Source: Maribacter arenosus (lineage in GTDB: Bacteria; Bacteroidota; Bacteroidia; Flavobacteriales; Flavobacteriaceae). Taken from it: a DNA stretch of 64,000 nucleotides. The stretch covers positions 558,001 to 622,000 of the forward strand of contig NZ_JABTCG010000003.1 of assembly GCF_014610845.1 (NCBI RefSeq). The letters run 5' to 3'. The notes under the pieces were generated by a model, which had not been told where the DNA came from, ran no database searches, and was given only the letters and a program-made list of their open reading frames with translations. Positions 1 to 7,980 of this stretch are shown here, in pieces; positions within the stretch are counted from its first letter, which is position 1, and each line of letters opens with the position of its first letter. The translations under genes were made by a program, and so were the position numbers.

Positions 1-117
1 GAATTCTACAAAAAATTACCAGGTATTGATCACCCCCAAGACGTTGGTTTTATACTTACCAGTGAAGAATTAGGAATTATAAAAGCCTGGATAGATAGAG
101 GAGGCGAGAACAACTAA
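1..117 (+). CDS. C-terminal end of a cytochrome-c-domain protein (partial)
   Basis: An open frame runs from the window edge to a TAA at 115-117 and gives the last 38 residues of a protein. The tail (LTSEELGIIKAWIDRGGEN) resembles the end of planctomycete-type cytochrome c (PSCyt1) domains, where a helix of the form L-x-x-E-E-L-x-x-I-K-x-W-I-D-x-G-A closes the haem domain. The haem motif itself would lie outside the window. It sits 17 bp before a DUF5777 beta-barrel gene on the same strand, and c-type cytochrome and DUF5777 genes commonly neighbour each other in flavobacteria. The family call rests on a short tail only. Confidence 0.5.
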   Translation, partial: EFYKKLPGIDHPQDVGFILTSEELGIIKAWIDRGGENN

Positions 118-134
118 CCACTAAGATCTTTAAG

Positions 135-998
135 ATGAGAAAATATATATTATTATTTGTTGCTTTATTAAGTTCCCCCTTCTTTGTGCTTTCTCAGGAA
201 AAGGCCAAAGATTCAATAGTTGACAAACCAGAACGCCCTGCATTTGAGAGTACAACGCTAATTGATAACCAAACCAATGTGCTGTTCGATAAAAACACCT
301 TGGAGGTAATGATGCAGCATAGGTTTGGATTGGTCAATGGTGGCACCAATGATCTTGCCGGATTTTGGGCGCCTTCAAACATTCGTATGGCCCTTTCCTA
401 TGCCGTGCATGATAGGCTAACCGTTGGGTTTGGTACTACCAAGTTCGATCGTTTACAGGATTTCAATTGGAAAGCCGGCATACTTCGACAGACCCGTTCG
501 GGAAGAATACCGGTCAGTGTATCGTACTACGGTAATTTTGTTATCGATGCCCGTAAAAAGGGTAATGGTCTTTTTCCAACCAAACAATCCAGATATTCCT
601 ATTTTAACCAATTGATCATTGCGCGTAGATTTAGTCCTAAGCTATCCTTACAGATCGCCCCTAGTGTATCCCATTATAATCTTGTAGAGCATAGGATGCG
701 AAATGACGTTGTCGCCCTTTCTGCAGGCGGTCGCTATAAAATCAGCGAACAAACAGCGATAATGGTCGACTATAGCCATCCTTTTGTACATCACCTAAAT
801 GATGTCGAATTTGATATTGATCCCCAACCGGGATTTAGTTTAGGCTTTGAATTTTCAACCTCAGGTCATGCTTTCCAATTATTCATTAGCAATCTTAATG
901 GAATTGTACCACAAAAAAATTATGTAAAAAATCCAAATGATTTCTTTTATGGTGATTTTCTATTCGGATTCAACATAACCAGAAATTATAATTTTTAA
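135..998 (+). CDS. DUF5777-type outer-membrane beta-barrel protein
   Basis: This 287-residue protein has a clear Sec signal peptide (MRKYILLFVALLSSPFFVLSQ, cut near residue 21). The mature part is rich in alternating aromatic/polar strands typical of an outer-membrane barrel, for example around residues 60-110 and 200-287. It ends in an aromatic residue (NYNF), as expected for barrel insertion. The pattern fits the DUF5777 family, found in Bacteroidota next to cytochrome-c-domain and YceI-like genes. Its function is not established. It starts 17 bp after the cytochrome-like tail, so the two are probably cotranscribed. A 97-bp gap separates it from the FeS protein downstream. Confidence 0.7.
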   Translation: MRKYILLFVALLSSPFFVLSQEKAKDSIVDKPERPAFESTTLIDNQTNVLFDKNTLEVMMQHRFGLVNGGTNDLAGFWAPSNIRMALSYAVHDRLTVGFGTTKFDRLQDFNWKAGILRQTRSGRIPVSVSYYGNFVIDARKKGNGLFPTKQSRYSYFNQLIIARRFSPKLSLQIAPSVSHYNLVEHRMRNDVVALSAGGRYKISEQTAIMVDYSHPFVHHLNDVEFDIDPQPGFSLGFEFSTSGHAFQLFISNLNGIVPQKNYVKNPNDFFYGDFLFGFNITRNYNF

Positions 999-1095
999 AA
1001 AAGTAAAAAGTACTGGAAAAACTTAGAATTAACACATTGGATTTTTCTTTTTAAGGACTAAAGGCTTTAAATGATTCTATTTAATTGGGTGTATT

Positions 1096-2085
1096 ATGGA
1101 AAACGACATGACTAATAAGAAGGATAACAACAGACGGAAATTCTTGAAATTAGGATTGATGTCTAGCGTAACTGCAGTCACGGGCGCATCATTGTTGGCT
1201 AATTTGGCATCGGAGGAAGAACTGAAATCCTCAGGTGAAAAAATCAGGTTGTTGACCCCTGATGGTAAGGTAGTTGAAGTTGATGCCGACAACATCAATA
1301 ATTATCCGGAGGCCCATATAACACCCGCTGAATCTAGAAAGGGAATACCCAACAGAAGCTTTGTAATGGTGATAGATCTGGCCAAATGTAAAAATGCCAG
1401 AAACTGTGTTGAAAGTTGCCAAAAAGCCCATAAACTTGATCATCATGAAGAGTTTATGAAAGTGCAGCTCATTCAGGATAATGAAGAAGGATCACCCTAC
1501 TGGTTTCCAAAGCCATGTTTTCATTGCGACGAACCACCCTGTGTAACCGTCTGCCCTACAGGAGCCACTTTTAAACGTGATGATGGTATCGTTTTGATTG
1601 ACAATGATCGATGTATAGGGTGTAAATTCTGTATCACAAGTTGCCCCTATTCGGCTCGTCAATTCAATTGGGGACATAAAGCAAAGTATGATGACACCTC
1701 CCAACCTTATTCACCGGAAACCAGCGTTCCGGCTGCTGAGGGTACGGTTATGAAATGCGATTTTTGCCCCGATTTATTAAGGGAAGGTAAACTACCACAT
1801 TGTGCAAAAGCATGCCCAATGGGTGTTATTTACTTTGGGGACAAGAATGAGGATATAGTAACAAACGGTGAAGAGACCGTCCGTTTTTCCGAGCTTATAA
1901 AAGACCGTGCTGGTTATCGACATTTAGAACATCTGGGAACCAAACCCAATGTATACTACTTACCAGCGGTTAATAGACAGTTTCCATTGGAACGGGGATT
2001 TGATGTAGAGGAAGAAATCTTGGAACGATATAAGGATGTACCCGAAGTCCAAGAATTTAAAAATCAAAACAAAACTGAACTTTAA
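1096..2085 (+). CDS. Tat-exported multi-cluster ferredoxin (NrfC/HybA/PsrB-type electron-transfer subunit)
   Basis: The 329-residue protein begins with a twin-arginine signal (R13-R14-K-F-L-K), so it should be folded with its clusters in the cytoplasm and then exported. Four cysteine groups follow: C98/C104/C108, C131/C134/C139/C143, C163/C166/C169/C173 and C211/C214/C226/C230. That layout is typical of the four-cluster electron-transfer subunit of complex iron-sulfur molybdoenzymes. The first group reads C-x2-A-x2-C-x3-C, so Ala101 replaces the usual second cysteine and one site probably holds a [3Fe-4S] centre or has a non-Cys ligand. It is followed 11 bp later by its expected partner, an NrfD-type membrane subunit. 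No molybdopterin catalytic subunit is encoded nearby. A Met at position 5 is an alternative start. Confidence 0.88.
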   Translation: MENDMTNKKDNNRRKFLKLGLMSSVTAVTGASLLANLASEEELKSSGEKIRLLTPDGKVVEVDADNINNYPEAHITPAESRKGIPNRSFVMVIDLAKCKNARNCVESCQKAHKLDHHEEFMKVQLIQDNEEGSPYWFPKPCFHCDEPPCVTVCPTGATFKRDDGIVLIDNDRCIGCKFCITSCPYSARQFNWGHKAKYDDTSQPYSPETSVPAAEGTVMKCDFCPDLLREGKLPHCAKACPMGVIYFGDKNEDIVTNGEETVRFSELIKDRAGYRHLEHLGTKPNVYYLPAVNRQFPLERGFDVEEEILERYKDVPEVQEFKNQNKTEL

Positions 2086-2096
2086 TCACTTTTGAT

Positions 2097-3446
2097 ATGG
2101 ACGTGGATATAGTTAGTAGAAAAAGGGAATTGGTAAAAGAGTTTTCCCCAATGTTAGGGAAATCAACTCCTTTTTCAAAAATTTCGATCGGCCTTCTAGT
2201 TCTTATCATTTTAATAGGGCTCGTGGCATTTGTCCTTCAAGTGTTAAAAGGTCATGAGATTACTGGAATGAGGGATAATGTGGTATGGGGAATATACATT
2301 ATCAATTTTATATTCTTCGTTTGCCTAAGTTATTCTGGGGCGTTTATTTCGGGCATCCTTCATTTTTTCAAAACACCCTGGAAAAATTCGGTTTCAAGGA
2401 TCGTCGAGATAATAACCGTCCTTTCATTGATAATAGGCCCCATCTTCATTTTGTTGTGTATAGGAAGACTGGACAGATTACATTACTTGTTTATTTACCC
2501 AAGGATCCAATCGCCCATTACATGGGATATTATTGCCATAATTACCGATTTAATAGGTTGTTTTATCTACTTGTATTTAACATTTATCCCTGATTTGGCC
2601 ATGTTAAGGGATAATAGTGAAGGTGCTTCGAATTGGAGACGGAAGTTGTACAAATTTTTGGCCATTGGCTACCAAGATACACTCACCCAGCGGGAAACTT
2701 TGCATAAGATCACTCGAACCATGTCTGCTATGATCATTGTTCTTGCCATTGTTGCCTATACGGTTTTAGCATGGATATTTAGTTTAACCCTTCAGCCCGG
2801 TTGGAACAGTACGATATTTGCACCCTACTTTATTATTGCAGGTTTGTATTCAGGGGTAGGTGTCATCATCATCTCCATGTATATTATTCGTAAATATTTC
2901 AAGCTGGACCACTATATTCGAAAAATACATTTTATAGGTGCTGGCATCGTACTTTTGGTCATTTCCTTGCTATTTGGTTATTTCACTTTTAGTGAATATT
3001 TCTCAAGATGGTTCAGCCATAAAGTTCAGGACATCAATTTGTTGAATACCTTGTTCAACAAATATTTCTGGGAATTCATTTTCGCAAACTATATTGGGGT
3101 TTTGGTACCTATCGCCATTTTATTCTTTAAAAAATTCAGGACCATTAAATCGATTACGTTTGCTGCGGTCATTGCGGTTCTAGGTTTATGGTTGAACAGA
3201 TATTTGATCGTTGTCCCTACGTTGGAAACCCCCTATATACCCATTCAGGATACCAGACCTGAATTTATCCATTATTCAGCTACTTGGATCGAATGGGCAT
3301 TGAGTTTTGCAGGAATAGCCGCATTTATCCTATTCTTTATATTGATTATGAGACTGGTGCCCATCATACCCATGTCCGGGATAATCGATTATGAAAGGGA
3401 ACAGAAAAAACATCCAAAGGCATTAACCCAAAATCGAAAAAAATGA
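2097..3446 (+). CDS. NrfD/PsrC-type polytopic quinol-interacting membrane subunit
   Basis: This 449-residue, very hydrophobic protein has about nine to ten predicted membrane helices, the first at roughly residues 29-48. It matches the NrfD/PsrC family, which exchanges electrons between the menaquinone pool and a periplasmic FeS subunit. Motifs such as VVWGIYIINFIFFVCLSYSG (residues 61-80) are characteristic of the first part of the family. The gene starts 11 bp after the FeS subunit, and its stop overlaps the start of the next gene in an ATGA arrangement, which supports one transcription and translation unit. The direction of electron flow cannot be read from the sequence. Confidence 0.88.
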   Translation: MDVDIVSRKRELVKEFSPMLGKSTPFSKISIGLLVLIILIGLVAFVLQVLKGHEITGMRDNVVWGIYIINFIFFVCLSYSGAFISGILHFFKTPWKNSVSRIVEIITVLSLIIGPIFILLCIGRLDRLHYLFIYPRIQSPITWDIIAIITDLIGCFIYLYLTFIPDLAMLRDNSEGASNWRRKLYKFLAIGYQDTLTQRETLHKITRTMSAMIIVLAIVAYTVLAWIFSLTLQPGWNSTIFAPYFIIAGLYSGVGVIIISMYIIRKYFKLDHYIRKIHFIGAGIVLLVISLLFGYFTFSEYFSRWFSHKVQDINLLNTLFNKYFWEFIFANYIGVLVPIAILFFKKFRTIKSITFAAVIAVLGLWLNRYLIVVPTLETPYIPIQDTRPEFIHYSATWIEWALSFAGIAAFILFFILIMRLVPIIPMSGIIDYEREQKKHPKALTQNRKK

Positions 3447-4360
3447 AGACAACATTTTTAAGGTATTCAATATTCGTATTGGTAATCGGGTTACTTATGA
3501 CCACAGGGAGTATAGCCCAGGATCAAGAATTCGATGTCAAGGATTATAAGATGCTTTTTAATTTTAGTACAGTAAAAAACCCCGATAATACAAGGCTATT
3601 AGAGGCAAGCCTTATCGCTAGGAATAAAAAAGACCGTAAAGACAATATTCCATTATTCGAAGCCGAAATAGAATTTGTGAATACGCTTGATGATCAAGAG
3701 GTTTCACTCGGAAAATCAAAAACTTCAAAAGAGGGCATAGCAACATTAGTATTGCCAGAAAATCAATCTTATTTGTCGAACAGCGAAGGGAGTATTAACT
3801 TAATCGCCCGTTTTAATGGTTCGGAAGCATTGGATGAAGAGGAAGAGGAAATAAGTGTAAAGGATTTACATTTAGAAATGAATTTAACGGAAATCGACAG
3901 TGTAAGGACTGTAGTGGTCAACGCATTTGTCTTGGATAGTTTAGGTTCAAAGTTGCCTGTTGAGGAAACGGATATAGTAATAGCGGTAGGAGGGATGCTC
4001 TCGAAAATGCCAATCGGGGACGGTACCATAGAGGATGGGGAATTTATCCTTGAAATGCCCAATGATATTCCGGGTGATCGTAACGGCGATCTTACCGTGT
4101 ATTCGATAATCAAGGAAAATGATGAATTTGGTGATGTAATTCAAAAGAAAACCGCAAATTGGGGTATATTTAATGCGCAATCAAAAAAAGACACCAATAC
4201 ATTATGGTCAGAAGCCGCTCCTATTTGGATGTATGTGGTCTTGACCATTTTATTGGTAGGTGTTTGGGCCAATTATGTATATACGATTATCAATTTATTG
4301 AAAATTAAAAAAGAGGGAAAACAGTTGGAACTAGAGGCTTTGAAATCACAAGAAGTGTAA
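3443..4360 (+). CDS. Unknown membrane-anchored extracytoplasmic protein of the NrfD module
   Basis: I do not recognise this 305-residue protein. It has an N-terminal signal peptide (about residues 1-25), an extracytoplasmic middle part of about 220 residues with beta-rich, Ig-like character and many acidic residues, and one C-terminal membrane helix (about 262-285) followed by a short basic/acidic cytoplasmic tail. It contains no cysteine pairs or CxxCH motif, so it is unlikely to carry haem or FeS. The start overlaps the NrfD stop (ATGA), which implies translational coupling. A docking or assembly role for the FeS/NrfD/cytochrome complex is inferred from position only. Confidence 0.8.
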   Translation: MKTTFLRYSIFVLVIGLLMTTGSIAQDQEFDVKDYKMLFNFSTVKNPDNTRLLEASLIARNKKDRKDNIPLFEAEIEFVNTLDDQEVSLGKSKTSKEGIATLVLPENQSYLSNSEGSINLIARFNGSEALDEEEEEISVKDLHLEMNLTEIDSVRTVVVNAFVLDSLGSKLPVEETDIVIAVGGMLSKMPIGDGTIEDGEFILEMPNDIPGDRNGDLTVYSIIKENDEFGDVIQKKTANWGIFNAQSKKDTNTLWSEAAPIWMYVVLTILLVGVWANYVYTIINLLKIKKEGKQLELEALKSQEV

Positions 4361-4424
4361 ACGGCTTACCTAGTTTGGTATTGTTTTTGAGATTAATAAT
4401 TACAAATTAAAAACAACAAGAAAA

Positions 4425-4823
4425 ATGAAAACAATTAAATTAGTAATGATTATCGGAGTCATGTCTTTTGCATTGTACTCGTTCAATTCGTTTGATCAAG
4501 ATGAATGGATTGTACCTGCCAAATATGAAAAAATGCAGAACCCAACCGACCCTTCTGTAGATTTGGATATAGGTAAGTCCTTGTATTCTAAGCATTGTAA
4601 ATCCTGTCATGGCTCTAAAGGACTTGGCGACGGAACCAAAGCCGATGAAGTAGAAGGTGATTTAGGTGATTTTTCTTCAGCCGAATTCCAAGCACAATCC
4701 GATGGGGCGATATTTTATAAAAGCTATATAGGAAGAAATGACATGCCCAACTACGAAAAGAAGATTCCAGACGAAGAAGATGTTTGGCTGCTTGTTAACT
4801 ATATGAGAACATTAGGGGAATAA
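4425..4823 (+). CDS. Monohaem cytochrome c
   Basis: This 132-residue protein has an N-terminal hydrophobic export segment (residues 4-20) and one haem-binding motif C58-K-S-C61-H62. A candidate distal ligand is M107 in RNDMPNYEKK. Size and motif order match small class I cytochromes c. It lies 64 bp behind the anchored unknown protein and 42 bp ahead of hemA. It is the likely electron exchange partner of the FeS/NrfD pair in the periplasm, either as acceptor of quinol electrons or as donor. No lipobox is visible, so it may be soluble or held by an uncleaved signal anchor. Confidence 0.9.
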   Translation: MKTIKLVMIIGVMSFALYSFNSFDQDEWIVPAKYEKMQNPTDPSVDLDIGKSLYSKHCKSCHGSKGLGDGTKADEVEGDLGDFSSAEFQAQSDGAIFYKSYIGRNDMPNYEKKIPDEEDVWLLVNYMRTLGE

Positions 4824-4865
4824 ATTAATAAATTATCAGTTTAGTTTTACGGTCAATATCTAACA

Positions 4866-6086
4866 ATGGGCAAGGCACTACGGTTTATAAGTATTTCGCA
4901 TAGGAGAGCTTCTGTTACCCAACGGGAAGAATTCCATATTCCTGATGGGGAAAAGCATGCATTGTCAGTTCAGATCTGTGATACTTTTCCCGATATTTCA
5001 GGATTATTGTTATTGGTTACCTGTAACCGAACCGAAATTTATTTTGAATCGGAAAGTTCTGATACTACTGCCATTCTTGATTTTATAATTCATCTGAAAG
5101 CAAAGAATAACAAAACCGGAATACGAAAATTATTTGACACTTCCAATTCTACAGAGGACACCGTAGGGCATCTGCTTAAGGTGACCTCCGGTCTAGCCTC
5201 ATCGGTACTTGGTGACGCAGAAATAGTGCATCAAATAAAGAAGGCGTACCAATTTTCGATTGCACATAAAATGCAAGGTTCACTTTTGGAGCGTGCAATG
5301 CAAACGGTATTCAAAAGTCATAAACGGATAAGCAATGAGACCCATTTTAGGGATGGCACTACTTCGGTAGCCTACAAAGCCTTGAAAGTTATAAGTGATA
5401 CTTTTGAAAAAGATGCGAAATCGAAAAAAATCCTTTTTATAGGAGCTGGGGATATTGTTAAGCAGTTGTTCAAATATAATTCAAAGTTCGATTTTAGTTC
5501 TATTTACATTAGTAATCGTACGGAACAAACGGCAAAAACTTTGGCCAGAATAAACCATTGCAATTTTTTCGAGTGGAAGGAAGTGTTGATGAACAACCTG
5601 GATGGTTTTGATGTTATCGTCAGTGCCGCCAGCAATTGTCCACAACTCATTAAAAGTTTGCCATTGACGAATCATAAGGTATTGTTGATCGATTTGGCGC
5701 TGCCTAGTAATATCGATAAGGATTTGGCCGATCAGAATAATATTTTATTCTATGATTTGGATACGATTTCTGTTGATTTAGAGGAAACTAAGGAAAAAAG
5801 ATTTGCCGCCATTGGTGAAGTGGGTACGATCATTACAGAAGAACTTCAGGTTTACAATGAATGGTTACAGAGAGCTCCGTTACGGGCGTTTTTAGCGGAA
5901 CACAAGATACTTGTAGAAAAAGGGATTCAGGACTTATGCGATACTAGTTCTGAAGAGTTCGATACGCAAAAGATAAAATGTGTTACCGATCGCATCATGA
6001 GGAAATTAAGGAAACAAACGAACATTCCGATTCCTAAAGAAAAAATCGAAGCGGTGATCACCGAACAATTTTCATTGATGGAGTAA
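4866..6086 (+). CDS. hemA: Glutamyl-tRNA reductase
   Basis: The 406-residue protein reduces glutamyl-tRNA(Glu) to glutamate-1-semialdehyde, the first committed step of C5-pathway haem synthesis. The catalytic cysteine is C53 in the motif TCNRTEIY. The substrate-domain helix motif GLASSVLGDAEIVHQIKKAY is present, the NADPH-binding segment IGAGDIVKQL lies around residues 186-195, and a C-terminal dimerisation domain follows. All key parts are intact and the length is normal. The placement is odd: no hemC, hemD or hemB is adjacent and it directly follows a cytochrome c gene, which suggests it supplies haem to this respiratory module. Whether the genome has a second hemA cannot be seen here. A hairpin terminator follows at 6107. 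Confidence 0.95.
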   Translation: MGKALRFISISHRRASVTQREEFHIPDGEKHALSVQICDTFPDISGLLLLVTCNRTEIYFESESSDTTAILDFIIHLKAKNNKTGIRKLFDTSNSTEDTVGHLLKVTSGLASSVLGDAEIVHQIKKAYQFSIAHKMQGSLLERAMQTVFKSHKRISNETHFRDGTTSVAYKALKVISDTFEKDAKSKKILFIGAGDIVKQLFKYNSKFDFSSIYISNRTEQTAKTLARINHCNFFEWKEVLMNNLDGFDVIVSAASNCPQLIKSLPLTNHKVLLIDLALPSNIDKDLADQNNILFYDLDTISVDLEETKEKRFAAIGEVGTIITEELQVYNEWLQRAPLRAFLAEHKILVEKGIQDLCDTSSEEFDTQKIKCVTDRIMRKLRKQTNIPIPKEKIEAVITEQFSLME

Positions 6087-6106
6087 TCGTAGCTCAAGGT
6101 TTAAAA

Positions 6107-6143
6107 AAGGAGTCCCTAAACAACTTTTAAGGGCTCCTTTTTA
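6107..6143 (+). terminator. Rho-independent terminator after hemA
   Basis: The arm AAGGAGTCCCT is followed by an 11-nt loop and AGGGCTCCTT, then a run of T. One bulge interrupts the stem. It lies 21 bp after the hemA stop and would end the respiratory transcription unit. Confidence 0.75.
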
Positions 6144-6256
6144 TTTGTAGAATATTTCTGAAGGCTCGGGATCTCTCGTCGAAATGGATTTAAGGATAAA
6201 CTCTAGATAGTACAATTTGAATAATAGTTCATAAGCGCTATTGGTGTCGATTTTAA

Positions 6257-6625
6257 CTAGGACCTCCTCTTTTTTATAGTTTTATTACTTCGACCTCTGT
6301 TTACATTGTTTTCCTCATGGTACCTTCGTATATTCTCATCTTGGTAGTTTTTAACACGTTCATACCTATGGCGTCTTAAATCGATATGACTATATCGAGG
6401 AGGAAGTACCTTACGCCTTACCCAAACCCCACCATCCAGGTATACATAAGTTTGTGCCGTGAGGTCATAATAAATGCTGAATTCAGGAAAATAAACATAG
6501 CGCACTATCTCTAATCGGTTTGGATAGAACCAAGGAGGGGGCCTATGGTTTGGCCTTGACGATATAACAACGGGACCACAACTTCCAACAAGTAAAAGTC
6601 CCAATACTACGATCAACTTTTTCAT
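6257..6625 (-). CDS. Small basic lipoprotein of unknown function
   Basis: This 122-residue protein has a typical lipoprotein signal with lipobox LVGSC (Cys16). The mature part is rich in Tyr, Arg and Pro. It includes a segment (YFPEFSIYYDLTAQTYVYLDGG, read in two parts around residues 45-67) similar in style to small Bacteroidota envelope proteins that carry a Y-x-D-x-x-x-x-x-Y-x-Y pattern. The C-terminus is strongly basic (residues 80-122). The function is unknown. It stands alone and is divergent from the YtxH gene. A TGAC-N4-GTCA palindrome lies in the shared upstream region. Confidence 0.75.
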   Translation of the reverse strand: MKKLIVVLGLLLVGSCGPVVISSRPNHRPPPWFYPNRLEIVRYVYFPEFSIYYDLTAQTYVYLDGGVWVRRKVLPPRYSHIDLRRHRYERVKNYQDENIRRYHEENNVNRGRSNKTIKKRRS

Positions 6626-6674
6626 GACTAGATGCTTTTAGATCGTAAAATAAAAACATGGGCCATACGTATGA

Positions 6675-6690
6675 AATGACCCTCGTCATT
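6675..6690. promoter_or_regulatory. TGAC-N4-GTCA palindrome between divergent genes
   Basis: AATGAC, four bases, then GTCATT form a perfect 6-bp inverted repeat. It lies 50 bp before the lipoprotein start at 6625 and 109 bp before the YtxH gene. The half-site and N4 spacing fit Crp/Fnr-family operators. The site resembles those at 8932 and 52832. Confidence 0.45.
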
Positions 6691-6798
6691 CGAATATCCC
6701 AAGGAAAGTAGTTGCGAATGATTTAAATCATACCGTTTTGTTTATTAGAGTGCTACATTGGTCATAATAAATCAATATTCACCTTAATTAATTAGATC

Positions 6799-7128
6799 AT
6801 GACAAACAATAGTGGAAACATCATGTTGGCCTTATTGGCAGGAGCTGCAATAGGAGCTGGGTTTGGAATACTTTATGCACCTGATAAAGGTGAGAAAACC
6901 CGAAAGAAAATCAAAGAGAAAGCTTTGGAAACAAAACACGATATTACAGAACGTGTTTCCCATGCTAAAGATGAACTCACAAAAACTGCCAACGCAAAGA
7001 AAGTTGAGTTCGAACAAAAGTTAGAGGATACGCTTTCCCATATGAGCTACAAAGCAGACGATATTATCGCCACTTTGGAACGTAAGTTGGAAGAATTGAA
7101 AAAGAAAAACGCACAACTTCAGAAATAG
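6799..7128 (+). CDS. YtxH-domain protein
   Basis: The 109-residue protein has one N-terminal membrane segment with small residues (about 8-27, LALLAGAAIGAGFGILYAPD). This is followed by the K-G-E-K-T-R-K-K-I-K motif and a long charged amphipathic helix. That is the standard YtxH/gas-vesicle-like layout, a general-stress-associated family in Gram-positives and Bacteroidota. Its biochemical role is unknown. The gene is followed after 5 bp by a holin-superfamily protein, a pair common in flavobacteria. Confidence 0.85.
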   Translation: MTNNSGNIMLALLAGAAIGAGFGILYAPDKGEKTRKKIKEKALETKHDITERVSHAKDELTKTANAKKVEFEQKLEDTLSHMSYKADDIIATLERKLEELKKKNAQLQK

Positions 7129-7133
7129 GTCGT

Positions 7134-7484
7134 ATGGCATTTGATGAATTAAAGAGGGATCTAATGGAGGCCGATGTCGAAATTAGATCCTATCTCGAAA
7201 ATAGCGAGGAGTATTTTAAACTTAGAGTATTCAAAACCCTAATGGGCGCGGTGACCTCATTCACCCAACTTCTCGTTGTAGGGGCTATTGTTTTTTTGGC
7301 GTTGTTCTTTTTGTCATTGGCACTAGCCCAAGGTATTGGTACGGCCTTAGGAAATGACTATTATGGCTATATCGTCGTTGGGGGATTTTATGTGATTATT
7401 GCCATACTATGCTATCTGTTCCGTGAAAAATTAGATCGCCCATTATTACGAAAATTTTCCAAGTATTATTTTGATGAGGTATGA
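7134..7484 (+). CDS. Phage-holin-superfamily-III-like membrane protein (DUF1469 type)
   Basis: This 116-residue protein has two membrane helices (about 42-66 and 80-100) behind an amphipathic N-terminal helix. The layout matches the putative actinobacterial holin X / DUF1469 family, which in Bacteroidota accompanies YtxH genes and is not phage-derived. It starts 5 bp after the YtxH stop, so the pair is cotranscribed. A role in envelope stress is inferred from this pairing; no enzymatic motif is visible. Confidence 0.8.
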   Translation: MAFDELKRDLMEADVEIRSYLENSEEYFKLRVFKTLMGAVTSFTQLLVVGAIVFLALFFLSLALAQGIGTALGNDYYGYIVVGGFYVIIAILCYLFREKLDRPLLRKFSKYYFDEV

Positions 7485-7645
7485 AATGGGCTATGGTAAT
7501 TTGTGATACGCCATAGGGTTGTTCAGTGGCTGACCCAAATAACCCATAGGTGAATAATTGCGCCTACAAGAATGCCAGTCTGACAAAGTCATTTTGACGG
7601 GGAATGATTAGGTGCGGCAGCTTATAAAAAAATAAATTTGAACAG

Positions 7646-7873
7646 ATGAAACAATACGCTTCCTTTTCTGAGATTGATAAACAGCTGAAAATACTTAAAC
7701 TTCAAAGGGAGATAAATCTAGAGCGATTTAAATACAACCTGAATCGTGTAAAATCAGATTTGTACCCTACTCAGCTTTTAGGTGGTTTTAAGGGTGTGAT
7801 ACAACAAACTTTACTCTCCTTTGTTCTAAATAAACTTCTTAAAAAATGGCGGACAAAACAAATTGAGGAATAA
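7646..7873 (+). CDS. Small conserved protein (DUF6327-like)
   Basis: The 75-residue protein starts with an amphipathic helix of the type FSEIDKQLKILKLQREI. It continues with a basic helix and a short hydrophobic C-terminal part (about 50-66). The pattern resembles the small DUF6327 proteins that follow YtxH/holin-like genes in flavobacteria. It lies 161 bp after the holin-like gene on the same strand. The function is unknown and the family match is from pattern memory only. Confidence 0.6.
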   Translation: MKQYASFSEIDKQLKILKLQREINLERFKYNLNRVKSDLYPTQLLGGFKGVIQQTLLSFVLNKLLKKWRTKQIEE

Positions 7874-7980
7874 AACCACCATTGTTCGGCACTTTACGTT
7901 TTTTTTAGCAAAAACCTTTATGAAAAATTGACCTTGTGAAAATACGGCCGTAAATTTATTTTTGGTAAAAATGGAATGTT

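Noticed and set aside
7134-7484. Holin-like gene as a sign of a prophage
   Set aside because: No other phage genes are near; this family pairs with YtxH genes in ordinary chromosomes.
7581-7591. TGAC-AAA-GTCA upstream of the small protein gene
   Set aside because: The spacer is three bases rather than four, so helical phase differs from the other sites.
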